The translations under genes and the position numbers were made by a program. A DNA stretch of 64,000 bases from Iris pallida (taxonomy: Eukaryota > Streptophyta > Magnoliopsida > Asparagales > Iridaceae). The notes under the pieces were generated by a model. The model saw nothing but the letters and a program-made list of their open reading frames with translations, did not search any database and was not told where the DNA came from. Positions within the stretch are counted from its first letter, which is position 1. Each line of letters begins with the position of its first letter. This document shows positions 36,101-48,231 of this stretch, one piece after another. The stretch spans positions 12,898,417-12,962,416 of the forward strand of contig JANAVB010002199.1 in the NCBI GenBank assembly GCA_029216955.1, written 5' to 3'.

Positions 36101-39100
36101 CAATTGAGATTTGTCAAAGTCTAACTATAGTGAAAATATTATTAGCAATCTAACAATAAGATGACCAAACCAAATATTAAGAATTAATAATTGAATTCAA
36201 AAATTGGAGTGAGTTTACTAAGGAGTGAAGTCGAACCACACAATCCGGTGTCGTTCTAAGGAAGACTATCCATAAGAACACCTTCCTTTCCAGAATTTGA
36301 AGATCAACCTGGCTACACGCATCAAGACTAGACTTGATCATAATTGTCCACTGTTCTAAAAATCAGCCTAGGCAGCCGCTTGGTGCCCGCCCGATGTCCG
36401 TCTGATGCCTGCCTAGGCGCCCACCTAGGTCCCCCGACCCCAGACTATGCATGTTTTTGGGTTTTATGGACTTTTTCTGCAATTTTCAGTAGGTTTTTTT
36501 GGGGTTTTTAATTTTTTTGAACCGTGTCCGCCTAGGTGCCCAGTGCCCGCCCGACTAGTGCCTTTTACAACCCTGTAATTGTCACACAGGTAAGCGTGCA
36601 AAATGGGTGTCAAAGACTAAACACATCGAGGTCGATTGTCATTTCAAATAGGACAAGGTTAAGCTCTGTGATGTCAAATCTTCATCTCAATTGGAAGACG
36701 TGCTTATTTAGCTTTAGCTCGACCGCTCAATCTTCAATTTCTTTCCAAGCTAGACGTGTGCTTGACATGTATGCTCTAGTTTGCAGGGATGCCTAATAGC
36801 ACTCTATTAATGTATTTTGCCTTCATCTTTGTTATCTTTATTGTTCTTAGTTTAGTCCGGTAGTCCCACATCAAAAAGCTTCTTGGAAGGCATGCATACT
36901 CTCCCTAATGAAAGTAAGTACAATGTTGAGCCAACTTCTCAACGGACCATTTATCAGAAAAAGTTGTTTTTCTGAAAAATTATGGTGATGATGGCATAAT
37001 TTTGTACATTATTGTTTAGGGACACCCCAAAGCCTGAAGTTTAGTAGCTGGAGGTAGTTGCCATTGGCAAGGATGACAGAATAGAGAGCTTGGTTTGGGG
37101 GATGGATTTGGTGGAGTGAGCAAGGGTGTGAAAGGTAACTAGAGAGTATAATGGCCATTTGTTGTTCATGTGAGACTTGAGAGTAATTCAATGACTTTAA
37201 GTTTGCTCCCTGAGTGATTTTGCTTCCGAAACAATTAACAAAAGACATCAACAACAGGATTCAAAAATATTACAATTTTTTTTGGGGTGGGGAAGGGGGG
37301 GGGGGGGGGGGTGTAACTAATGAAAGTATAGTCAGGATGCTTTCTTGCATCTACCCTTTGTAATTATATATGAATAAGTGAAGTCTTGAGTTATGTTATT
37401 TATTTATCTTGAATTTTATATACTTCAACTGTAGGTAGTAGGAACCCCTCAAGTTACTGAGACAGTCCACCTAGGCAATCGAGGGCATTGCCGAGGACCG
37501 GGGTTCTAAATTGCAGACAGTCCACCTAGGCAATCGAGGGCATTGCCGAGGACCGGGGTTCTAAATTGCGGCCTCTGGCCACATCGAAAACCCCCTAGGC
37601 GGCCCTAATCGGATTTGAATTTAAAAAAAAATCAAATTGGATTAAAATTTTACCTGGAAGTGGATGGACGCCGTCTCCTTCCGCTGCTGCTGCTGCAAGC
37701 TGCTGCTGGTGGTGGTACGAGAGAGGAGAGATGGAGAGGATTCTCTCTCTCCTCTCCTCTCCTCTTTTATAAAAAAAAAGTGAAAAAAAAACTTAGGTGG
37801 GATTCGAACCCACTACCACCCCAGCACATGTTAACATGACTTAAATACACCATGCTAGCCACAAGAACACTTGAACTTTTGTGTCAAAAGCTTACATACA
37901 ATATATTTGTAATTATCAATGTTGAAAAAAAAATCCAACTCGGTGCCTAGGCAGCCTAGGCGCTAGGCGGCTCTCTGGCACCGATTCTGCCTATCGAAAT
38001 TTATAACATCGCCGAGAACTGCCTAGGCATATCAACTATATTGCATGTGTGCACTTGGTTGGGGAGGAGTACTCTCTGTGCACTTTTCGCGGAGAGGGCC
38101 TCTCTCTCTCTCTCTCTTTCTCTCAAATATTAATAAGCCAGCACCTTAAGTTCCATTTTTTTTCACATATTAGTTTTGCCCATAATTTTGTGATGAGTAC
38201 TTGGTTCTGCTCCTTATCAAGTAATCATCTAAGGCCTGTTTTTTCTTGCAGAATTTGCCGAAGCCTTGCGGGAAATGGGTACTTGTCTGCTTGAAGGAAC
38301 TGCAGCAAATGATGATAAAGAAAGTGGTGAGTGCATTAGGATTTTCATTTCTTGTGACATTTTGCAGACATAGTACAAGGTATTTTTGTTGTTTCTAATA
38401 TTATACAAAAAATAATGATATGGGTAGGTCTAGGAGTTGTGATGCACTTCTGATCATAATGAGGTGATATTTCAAGTAATCCTCAGTTTCCCATTGATAA
38501 TATTGGACTGCAGATTTACAAGGTCGTTGTAGATTAATTGTCAATTGTTCATACCATTGTTTGAAATATAATTGGTTGTTGCTGTCATGGCAAAACACCT
38601 GACACTGCTTTTAAGTTTTTAACCTTCTAAATGAAGGGAAAATATCAGTTCTAATTTTGAAAAGCTATTTTCTAGACATATTTGAAAAATTAAGTTTGTC
38701 GCATATGTTTTATGTTGATTGTTAAGATATCATAGCTTGGGAGTTATTTAAGCGTGTTACTTGTGCATGCAGGTAAGGTTCTGTTGATGCTGGGTAAAGC
38801 GCAGTTTGAACTTCAGAAACTTGTTGATAGTTATGTGAGTCTCGAATATTGTGCACACGGCATCCGTATTACTCGTGTTTTTCTTGGATACACAACAATG
38901 ATTTTTTTTTTTACCTTTTCTCAGCGTGTTCATATCGTTCAGACAATTACGACTCCATCTGAATCTCTTATCAAAGAGCTCCAGACTGTAGAGGTTTGTT
39001 CTTTGAATTTAACTTTCCTCTCATTACAAAAAGGATCAGTAATTTTTACCCTCGTTTCACAAATGAAAATTACACACGTGAACGCCTATAGGACCAGTGT

Positions 39101-42100
39101 TATAGATGTCACCGACATGTCCAACATGTTATTTTCACATGGAAAGCGGCATATATTGGCACTATATGTCGATTATATCGTTTGAGAGAATGTCAGGCGA
39201 TATATTTGGTTAAGGCAAATATTCTGCCGATATGAAATAACCCAAAATCGTCCAATATATTTAAAAATTCGGTTTTGGTTTTTTGTTAACTTTAAACAGT
39301 TAACGATTCCCAGTGGAATCTTATATTTATCTTCTAATCATAGTTTGCAGTATCGGCCGATACTGATCCGATACGTCCGATACCAATACGGTTTGGCATG
39401 TTCCGATCCCATATCGATCGATACTGACCGATTTACTTTTTCGGTCAATTCGACAAAGAAAATTGAACGAAAAAATCATCAACAAGGGTGTAAAAATATA
39501 GTAAAGTTGTAAAAACATGTAAGAGAAGAAAACTTATCTATCACATGTAAACCAATTGGCAAAGGTGACTACTATTTCATTCAATTTCAAAACTGCTAAG
39601 AAAAACACTGAAAATACTTAAAATTATGCCTAAATATATAAAATATACTTTCTAAAAAGTTAATAATAATTTGTTTTCCGATACCAAAAAATCCGATACT
39701 CCGATCCGAAATTGCCGATACACCGATACCGCTGATCCCGATACTCATAGGAATGTTCCGATACCGATACTGAGAACCTTGCTTTTAATTAGTAACAAGA
39801 CTAAGAGTGTCAAGGAATACATAGGTTAGTAGTTTTATGTTTTTACTTATCTCAAGATTAGGTTAGATTTTTGGCCCTCAATTTCCTCTTGTATCCCTAA
39901 GAGCTCATGCCTTGCAATTAATGAAGGATAAATAGGTAAAATTGCTGGTAGAGGGCAGTTGTAAATGAGGTGAGCACCTCAGGAGCCATGTACCTCAGCT
40001 AAGGTGCATGCTTAGCCATCGTCTTGATGGCAATGAGGCATCTGATCACTTAGAGGTGGTAAATGGCTGCATTGTCTCGCCTTGGTGACTAGACGAGCAC
40101 CTCCGGTGCCTTTAATAACATTGCAAGGATTTTGTTAAACCCTCCTTGGCCTTTTGTTGTAATGCCAATACCACCTCAGCTGGATCTCTACATCCTTTTT
40201 CCTTAAATGGTGTAAACTGGTATGCCTTGACGGACTCATTCACCAACTTATCCATCTTATTTTCCACTACACATACATCTTGACATTCTTATTTCTGCTA
40301 CATCTATCCATCTTGTCATTCTATAGAACTCTTTGACATCCATCTTGTTTGTTTTGGTCTGTCTTGTCATGCTATAAAACTCTTTTAGGCTTCAAAGTTG
40401 AGACTTGTGACCCTTAAGTCTCAAGGTTGACTAAGCCGATATTTTTTGTAGGCTGTTCTTGGATTTGGCTTGCTCTGTCATCGTTCTTTATAGATGAATC
40501 TTTTTCTTTTGTTATGATTAAGACTTCTACATTTCAAGACTCTAGTATGAACCTCATTTATATCGATCAAGTTTGTCGCCCTATTAGAAATGCCTATTTG
40601 ATCCAGCATAAAGAAACTGCAAATATTGTGGGATTTGAACTATGTTCTAACCAAACCCACTCCCTCTGCCCTTATGGATCAGTCTCATTAGAGTTTGATC
40701 TAAACTTAAACCTGAAATCTATTGGCGAGTTTCTTAATTTGTAGTGACAGTGTACAAAAATTCCTTTCTTCACTTTATATTAAGATCAGAGTCTATGCTT
40801 TTGATAATAAAGCGTCTTAATGAGGTGTCATTTGGCAATGCAGGAGATGAAGCGCCAGTGTGATGATAAAAGGTCTGAAGCTAATAAAGTTATTCATTAT
40901 ACATCCATAGAAGTAATACTCTTCTAAATTTCGCTTCTTTTTTCAGAGATTTATATCAATTCATGTTAGCGGCACAGAAAGAAAAAGGAAGTTCAAAAAG
41001 CATCAAAGGCGAAAATGTCTCATCACAAAAGTTGAAAGCAGCTAAAGAGGATTTTGACGAGGAGGCAAATCTATTTGTCTTTCGTTTGAAGTCATTAAAG
41101 CAAGGACAGTCCCGCAGTCTTCTGACGCAGGCAGCTAGGCACCATGCTGCGCAGGTGGTTTCTTCCACCAAGATGCCAAAAACATCCTACTTGTATGATG
41201 ACAAGATACTAATATATTATTTCACCTATTCTGCATGAATGTCAGCTAAATTTCTTTAGGAAAGGAGTTAAATCTCTCGAGTTGGTTGAACCTCAAGTTA
41301 AAGTTCTTGCTGATCAACAGCATATTGATTATCAGTTCAGTGGACTTGAAGATGATAACACAGGGGAAGTGGATGACAGTGGTTATGTTTATGACGGCAA
41401 TGATGATGATGGTGATGAATTGAGGTTTAACTACATACAAAATATCCAAGGTCAAGGAGTCCCATTATCAAAAAATTCAACAGAGGTAAGGATTCTATGT
41501 TTTTCTGAATCTTGAACTAATTCTCAAGGCAATATACTTCTTAATTCAGTTATTTTATTTTACTTATGGTGCAACTTAGGTTTGGTATGATATGCTTTTA
41601 ATGCTTATATGATTTTATATGATTTTGTAATAATAATGACTTGAAATATTGCAAAGCAGATGCCAAAGTTGGTTATAAATACTATTGAGATGGAGCATGT
41701 GAAAAGTTCATGTTGAGGATTGGCTAGTGAAAATATTGAACTTTGTTGTCATATGCGTAGTAGGATAGAGAGAACCCTAAATAAGAAGGATGCATATGAT
41801 GGAAAACATTAGGCGAAAAGGAGAAATATTAGGGGAGACGTGGACGGAAATATTAAGAGAAATTTGCTTTCCATTTTATTAAAATTTGCCCCCTTGGTTA
41901 CAGACTAATGATGCAACGAATATCTCTGACCATAATTAATTAATACAACCATTATGAATTATATACTACATAAGTTTTAATGGATAATCTTTGCTGATGC
42001 ATTTATTGGCTTTGAATCTAATATAGATGTCCAAGTAATTGTTGTACTATTGCTCAAAATGGTGAATGTTTTTGTACTATCTTCCCTCTAATCTTTCTCC

Positions 42101-44830
42101 AGATTTGCAAACGGGAGCAAGTTCTTAAAATATGAGAGGATTTTGTAATATATGCATGGCAATCTGATATGTAAAGTTACCAACATTATGAGTCAGGAGA
42201 TCTAGTAGCATGAGGTTCCCACTAATACCAGGTCTGGAGAGAGTCAAGAAGTACAGAGCCTTGCTCCCATTTTTTGGATAGTCCATTTCCATGGCTCTAA
42301 CTGGCATCCTCTAGAGGCCAAGACCAAGTCCTAATATTGTGCCTACCAACGCCTTCAATAGAACCACCAATACTATGAAAGTATATCATCATCATCATCA
42401 TCCAAGCCTTTTCCCAATAGAATGGGGTTGGCTACGAAGCACAAGAAAGCTCCATACAACATTTGACAGTTTTATGACCGGCCGTCGACCTGATGTCAAC
42501 CCTCTATGTTGATGCCAAATTCATAGCCAAAATAATTATGAGCATGAGAGGGCCGTGCTATAAAACCTAGATACCTAGTTAACAGGTAGGTAGACCTACC
42601 TTTTAGATTGTAGTTTAACCTCATGCAACCCTCATGCAATGAAGGAGCACCCTCCGAGTTTCCCTAAACTATAAAGAGTCAAGATGAAGAGGCAAGATTA
42701 TACAATTTTTTTTATAGGGAATTTGCATTCATCTCCATGACACATTATGCGAAAGAGTGAAGGAATGACAATCCCAAATAGTATGAAATTATATGCAGTT
42801 TCAAATTTGACAGCGTTGTCAATTCGATTCCTTTGATTTCTTAGTACGGAAAATTTGTTGCTTCTCCTTCATGCTTCAACGTCATGACTAAAATGACAGT
42901 TTTACCTACCTACCAACTGTTTTGCAGTTCTATAGTGAGGCCTTTTCTAGTTCATAGCCGCCTCTATATATTTTGACACATACTTACTGATGCAAGACAA
43001 CACCTATGAGCAAACAATTTGGTTCGATTCACAAACCAACAAATTGATGTTTTGTGGAAGTTAATTGTAAACAATGATCATTAATGATATTGCACTGAAT
43101 AAACCCTAACAAGTAACAAAAATAACAATTGGACTCAAGGTAGGCTTCAAGTTTATCAAGATCGCAACAGGATGATGTTGATATGGTTGCTGGTGACGAG
43201 ATCATGGAGGAATCAGGGGATTGAAAGATGATGAAAAGGGCTTTTGAGAACCATAGCAGCTCAGGGCTCTAGCATTCAGTATTGTATCAAAACCTGTACT
43301 ATATCAAACCGGTAATGTAGCAAACCATTGCTATAGCAACTTGAATGGGTTTTTAGATACATGAATTGGGTGGTAGGGTTTTGTAGGAAAGATAAATTTG
43401 AAGAAAAACAAACTGGGATGGGGCCTGGGGGAGAGAATATATGAAAAGAGAGATGAAGAATTAGACACTCCTATTCTAGGGTTTCTTGGCAAACTCATAA
43501 AGTAGATTTATCTTGTTCTCTTCATTGAATTAAAATGAAGGTTTGCTTCTCTTTATATAGTCTTTAATTCTTGGCCATTAATTGATCAATCTACCTAAGA
43601 TTATCAAATAAAATTGATTCTTATGGAAACTACCAAATATAGCCAATCTTAGAAAATAAGCATGTGCGTGAATGTACATAAATTATTAAAACAGTGCAGC
43701 CCACAAAATGCACCCAAACAAACACCCAATAGTTTCAAATCCCAAAGTTGGGCCCATATGCTTACTTGTTCTCCATCACATACTCGTGGAGGCTTGACAT
43801 AAAATTGATCAACCAGTCAAAAACATGTCAATTTGTTTTTGAAGCTACCAAAATACCGAATCGTGCTCCAGATCTCATGATGATGGGTTTTGTCATCAGC
43901 AATGTGCATAGTTTTAGATGGGAGCTTAGAGCTATTACCTAAGGAGGTGTGGTGGATGAGTTTGAGTTTGGAATCTAGATTTGCGAATATTTTGTTGAAA
44001 ATTTAAGGGGGGTAATAATTAGAATGATATAATGAGAGAAGATTTGCATACTTGTCACCACATTTACTGTCTATGAATCACCACAGAGGGTTTCAAGGAG
44101 AACTCACTTATGTAGATATCAAGTAGCCATGCTGGAGCGATTTTTAAGAGTTTCCCTCATACTAATAGCACAAATTAAGCCAAAAGTCAATTGACTTTTA
44201 AGGATTCATCTATGTTGAACGGGTACGTACACCTCTGGAGTATATTCATGTTCATATCTGTATACAACATGTATTGGACAAAATACTTCCTTTACAGTCG
44301 TGTCCTTGACAGCCATGTCGGATATAGCTTACCTGTGTCTAGGCCCCAAAGGGACCAAAAAACATATCTGAAAGTTGGTTATTAGTCCCGGAGCGTAATT
44401 TTTCGATGGAAAATTGATTTATGCAACACTTCGAAGAAGGTGCACGATAGAGATCTCGAAGGATTTTGAGAAACGGAATCGATTGTATCTCTTCGAAGAA
44501 GGCACAAAAGATTTCGGTAGCAGCAGCAACGAATGTCCACTAACAGTTCCTGATTAGGTCAGAATTATACTCGTTCAGAATGAGTTAAAAGTGGATGTGT
44601 AGAAGATGAAATGGATGGAATGAGAGAACGGCCTGCTGGGATGAATGATCACCGGCCCTCAAAGCTTGATTCGTCCCACACGAACAGCTTTCAGGAACCA
44701 GCAAGTTCGACGGAGAACTTTGGAACACTCTGCTCTTCTGACTCCTCGGATGGCGCGGGCTCCCTATGCTTCTCTCTTCTCTGCTCTCAACTCTGAAAAT
44801 ATTTCGTAAGAAAATTATGAATACACTATG

Positions 44831-44881
<51 letters not shown>

Positions 44882-47698
44882 ACCATATATAGGTGCATGT
44901 AGTAACTGTCCAGTCTACGAAACATTCGGGACATGGAAAAAATCGTTACAGAACGTTCCGTAACCATTCAAATCGTGCACAGACACGATTGAGCCAACTG
45001 GCGCACAGTGCGTGCCAATTGTGCATAGCGCACGCTAACTGTGCATAGCACGCGCACTCGCACACCGCTGTGTCAACTGCGCACACCCGCTGCGCGCAAT
45101 GCGCAAACTGTATGCGAACTGGCTGCACGAACGGACGCACGATCGGCTGCGCGGAGGCTCGCTTAACTTAAGTGCACTATGCGCCTAGCAGCGATGCTGA
45201 CGTGCTAAGTGCAAAGTGTGCCAACAAAAACGTCACATTACGCCTCATGAGTCCATGAGTCCGAGTCCGAGGCGCTAAGCACCTACGGGGCTTAGCTCCA
45301 AAGGAAATTAATTCCAAGAGCAAAAAGCATTAATGCTTTAACATTGAGTCTTATCCTTACCTCCTAGTAAAATTACCAACATGGTTTCCTCCTTAGGGTC
45401 ACCACCCCATGTGCATATCTCAACAACACACCAAGTATATATTGAGATACACTTCATGGTGCTTTTTCAATGTGGGACTAAATACTAGGCATGTATTGAG
45501 AGCAAGCTCTCTCTACATGTCAAGGAAAAGCTCCAACAGGTTTGCATGGTTGTGATCATGCCAAACTAATTGAGATATGAGACTTAACATTTTGTAACCT
45601 AGTTTACTATCCAAGACATCTAAATAGTAAATATAGATATTATCAATATATAATCTGCAAGTGTATCCATGTCATACCCATGTCTTGGACTAAATATGTT
45701 GTATTTTGAATCCACATTGTGTTCGTATCTGAATCCGTGTCTGTGTTTGCAACCTAGGGTTTTTTGAATTCAAGCATCTAAACCCAACCTAAATTCAGTT
45801 CTTAAATTGAAGTTAAGCTGGCCTTAGTGACTATAGGGCTTTGTTCATCAAGTATAGCATCAAACACTGGAATTACCATTTAGGCATTACTCAACATTCA
45901 AGAACAAGACCTGGTTATATTTTTGCTTGTTACGACTAAAGGATCAAAGCCTTCATCCCACCTTTTAGGGATTGTCCTCATTTTGTCTGTTTTCCATGGT
46001 TTAACTATAACAAGTGCCATCTATTTATTCGAATTTGCAGCCTTAACATGGCCAGTATTATGATATGATGATGATACAGTGTGCTTCTACTGAGGGATGC
46101 CTCAGTTTTTTTAGTTAATTTTCATTTGTTGTGTTTGATAATGTTGTAAGTTACTAAAGGATTACTTTAAAGTTCGTTACCAAGCCAAGGACCAGAATTT
46201 CATAACAGCGTGTTTGAGTTATTACTGCTTGGTATATGTTTGTCGGGATATATTTATCGTATTCATATAATAAATGAAATGTCCCAATGTCATAGAAAGT
46301 GCAGGCTATCACAAGTCCAGATGAAAAAGGATATGGCTGTAGTTAGGCCAATGACCAATCTTAAAAGTATGATTGGACTAGAAATGATTCTTGACAAATT
46401 CCTTCATAGGAGCACATATGGTGGTCTTATAATTCTGGTCATGGTTGTTCTAGTCATTCTGACATCTTTTTTCGAGTCTAGTAATTTTGACATTATATCC
46501 TTCACATTGGTTAGCCAGCTCTGCTGATATTTTACTGCATGTGATGTATTTGCAACTCTATTATACCAAACTAATTCTATTTGTTTGCAGAAGAATATGT
46601 TGCACATCATTATTTCCTATTCAACATAATGGACTAGTTACTAGGAATTGGGTATTACCATAGCAGGATGCAAATTGTGACGTTCTCTCTCTGCAGGAGA
46701 ATTTTGACAGAATTCGAACAGATTTTACATCTTTGAGTACGGTTCCGTGGGCTGGCAGCCAATCTGCACCAATTCTAGCTGATAAACTTGAAGCATCTGA
46801 ACGGACAAATCAACCTCTATCAACAAGGAAGCTCCACACATATGCTTTACCTACTCCAGCGGATGCGAAGACTTCAGTTTTGAACTCGGGCAATCCAGAT
46901 TCCACAGCTCGCTTAGAGAGCAAAGGTGGATTGCCTCCTCAATTATGGTACTCGTCTCAATTAGAGCAGAGTAAGCTCGTGAAAGAAGTCAAAGGTGAAC
47001 CATTGAGCCCAAGAAGAATATCTAATGCTCAGTCAGTACTCAAAGAGAGCAACATTAACAGTGGTCCCATTAAAATGCCTCCACCGCTGGTTGAGGGCTC
47101 GTCTTTACCACAGTTTCATCCACATGATTCTTTAGATACTAAAAGAACCAAGAGACAAGCTTTCTCAGGTCCTCTGCCAAGTCAAGCACGAAGAACGAAG
47201 CCAGTTTGTTCTGCTGCAGATAACTTTCTATCAGAGCAATATCTTCCTTCTGCTCGTGGTCGTCAGACATCTGTGTCTCCAAATGCCTCGCCCCCTCCCA
47301 TGCTATCACCAAGGATTAATGAGCTTCATGAGCTTCCTAGACCTCCAAGCTTTGCATCAAAACCTACAAGGCCTTCCACTTTGGTTGGTCATTCCGCCCC
47401 CTTGGTATCTAGAGGTCAGGAGCTTTCTGCGGGAAACCTTAGGCCGTCGGTTACATCACAAAGAGCGTCACCACTACCGATACCACCTCTAGTCATGTCC
47501 CGTAGTTTCTCTATTCCCTCTAGTGGTCAAAGAACACCGGCCCTGACAGTCTCGAAGTTGTTGGAGGTTCCTCGTAATTTTGACATGCGTGAAGACATTT
47601 CACCGCCCCTGACACCAATTTCTCTTAGAAGCCCTCAACTTGCTTCAGGTGCAATTACACAATCTGCAGAGCCGAAGGGTGAGAGTTACCGATCATGA
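33190..47698 (+). CDS. BAR-domain-like, Pro/Ser-rich protein (At2g33490-like), nine exons
   Basis: Exons: 33190-33303, 35369-35441, 38252-38326, 38773-38834, 38925-38993, 40844-40872, 40947-41154, 41246-41485, 46697-47698. All introns begin GT and end AG, the phases join without a break, and the sum is 1872 bases (623 residues). The protein starts MKSSLRKLRGLG. Residues about 30-250 are a helical BAR/AH-like region: DMRNCYDSLLSAAAATANSAY, ESGKVLLMLGKAQFELQKLV, PSESLIKELQTVEEM, SLLTQAARHHAAQ and QQHIDYQFSGLEDD. An acidic stretch follows (about 255-285), then a basic Pro/Ser-rich tail with ELHELPRPPSF, ASPLPIPPLV and SPPLTPISL. Known relatives are uncharacterised plant proteins called hydroxyproline-rich; a role in binding curved membranes is inferred from the BAR fold. 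No signal peptide is seen, which argues against a secreted glycoprotein. A donor-like GTGAGAG at 47679 could replace the last residues (see 58271). Confidence 0.92.
34084..34343 (-). mobile_element. RTE-type LINE 3' end, truncated
   Basis: The minus strand ends in GGCTTGGATGATTATGATCA, and the preceding sequence is similar to 42386-42670. This is the common plant RTE non-LTR tail (...GGGAAAAGGCTTGGATGATGATG). Only about 260 bases of the 3' end remain, as expected for 5'-truncated copies. Confidence 0.6.
34844..34881. repeat. (CT)n(AG)n palindromic microsatellite
   Basis: A CT run passes directly into an AG run with a CTAG centre, so the tract is self-complementary and can fold back. Confidence 0.9.
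36350..36580. repeat. CCTAGGCG-rich dispersed repeat
   Basis: Starts TCTAAAAATCAGCCTAGGCAG and ends with GCCCGACTAGTGCC. The core shares the GCCTAGGCG phrases of the block at 37460-38030. This is a common kind of small plant repeat; the class is not certain. Confidence 0.45.
37440..38030. mobile_element. small inverted-repeat element with internal 59-bp duplication
   Basis: Two nearly identical 59-bp units (37455-37513 and 37514-37572, starting near CAGTCCACCTAGGCAATCG) lie at the left. The left end GGGTTCTAAATTGCGGCC and the right end CCGATTCTGCCTATCGAAATTTATAAC form a loose inverted pair, with CCTAGGCGGC-type motifs in both. The interior holds a tRNA-like segment and a CT-rich microsatellite near 37737. 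No transposase. Boundaries are approximate. Confidence 0.45.
37797..37872 (-). repeat. tRNA-like sequence, SINE head or tRNA pseudogene
   Basis: The minus strand has a box A-like TGGCTAGCATGG (37861-37850) and, 40 bases later, a perfect box B GGTTCGAATCC (37810-37800), followed by AAGTTTTTTTTT, a possible pol III terminator. The spacing suits a tRNA gene, but the stems do not pair well enough by eye to call an intact tRNA. A tRNA-derived SINE head is the best reading. Confidence 0.5.
38994..40843 (+). other. intron 5
   Basis: A 1850-bp intron. It holds a TATCGG-type inverted-repeat element (39341-39779). The rest, including an open frame at 40427-40744, shows no supported feature. Confidence 0.7.
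39341..39779. mobile_element. MITE-like element with TATCGG termini
   Basis: The left end GTTTGCAGTATCGGCC and the right end in reverse complement GGTTCTCAGTATCGGTATCGG are inverted and similar. CCGATAC motifs are repeated near both ends and the centre is AT-rich. No clear target duplication was seen. Confidence 0.55.
42386..42670 (-). mobile_element. RTE-type LINE 3' end, truncated
   Basis: The minus strand ends TTGGGAAAAGGCTTGGATGA followed by TGATGATGATGATGA, the hallmark tail of plant RTE elements. Upstream of it is GCCAACCCCATTCTA. About 285 bases remain. It is a diverged relative of the copy at 34084. Confidence 0.7.
44390..45538 (-). mobile_element. probable copia solo LTR in intron 8
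   Basis: The right edge CCAACA at 45538 is the minus-strand TGTTGGAGC start. Next comes TTTAGTCCCACATTG, a phrase common in plant copia LTRs. A minus-strand TATA box CCTATATATGG is at 44893-44883. The part 44950-45250 is rich in GCGCA and GTGCA repeats. The left edge near 44390 is uncertain and no target duplication was confirmed. Confidence 0.5.
44834..44878 (+). repeat. (GA)n microsatellite
   Basis: About 22 GA units within the probable solo LTR, just downstream of its minus-strand TATA box. Confidence 0.9.
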
Positions 47699-48231
47699 TA
47701 CTATCATTTTGTTCATAAGATGCCTCTCTCCTCATGTTGAAGTGTACATTTTTGTTCTCTATAATGAAGTTAGTGTTAACTATATGTCTAAGGAGTCTAC
47801 TGTCATCTTTTTTTGGTGCCATTGTGTATCATTTTCCAAAGGAAATTATAGCATCATCAGTTGTCTGATTCCATTTGTTTCCGACAGAAATAATCTGGAG
47901 CTCATTTTTGGATTGATGGCAATCCCATACACATAGAAATGACAAACCACTCCAGATTCTATGGCTAAGAGAACCATTAGATAAAATGAATATTGAAGTT
48001 ATCTGCACCTCACTCAAACTATTGCACTTTTTTACTTCTGATACATAATGAACTTTAGATTCCTCGGAATGTTTATGTAAAAACGTATGTAGCAATGTGC
48101 TTAGTAAATTTGGTAGAGGAAATGGAGATGGAGGAGAAAGTTGCTAGATGAAATTTACAATAGTTAAAGAATGAGAAAGGATTTTATCCGAGATGTGTTA
48201 TCAAAATCTGAAAAAACCTGCATTTGACATG
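47699..48231 (+). other. 3' untranslated region or last intron of the BAR-domain gene
   Basis: AT-rich, without coding. If the donor at 47679 is used this is intron; otherwise it is the 3' untranslated region. It ends at the retrotransposon target duplication ACATG (48227-48231). Confidence 0.6.

Larger units (their letters stand above)
35442..38251 (+). other. intron 2
   Basis: A 2810-bp intron. It contains a CCTAGGCG-rich repeat (about 36350-36580), a G homopolymer (about 37293-37311), a 59-bp tandem duplication (37463-37568), a tRNA-like sequence (37797-37872) and a (TC)n tract at 38099-38124. Open frames at 35591-36077 and 36536-36796 lack any recognised similarity. Confidence 0.75.
41486..46696 (+). 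other. intron 8
   Basis: A 5.2-kb intron, the largest of the gene. It contains an RTE tail (42386-42670), a probable copia solo LTR (about 44390-45538) and a (GA)n tract (44834-44878). Bases 42700-44380 and 45540-46690 are AT-rich with no supported coding; a minus-strand open frame at 42125-42307 is unrecognised. Confidence 0.75.

Noticed and set aside
37797..37872. A functional tRNA gene
   Set aside because: Box A and box B are present but no convincing acceptor, D and anticodon stems could be paired by eye, and the sequence lies inside a repeat.
44390..45538. A gene on the minus strand in intron 8
   Set aside because: The open frames are short, and the TATA box, TGTTGG edge and copia-like phrase fit an LTR better.
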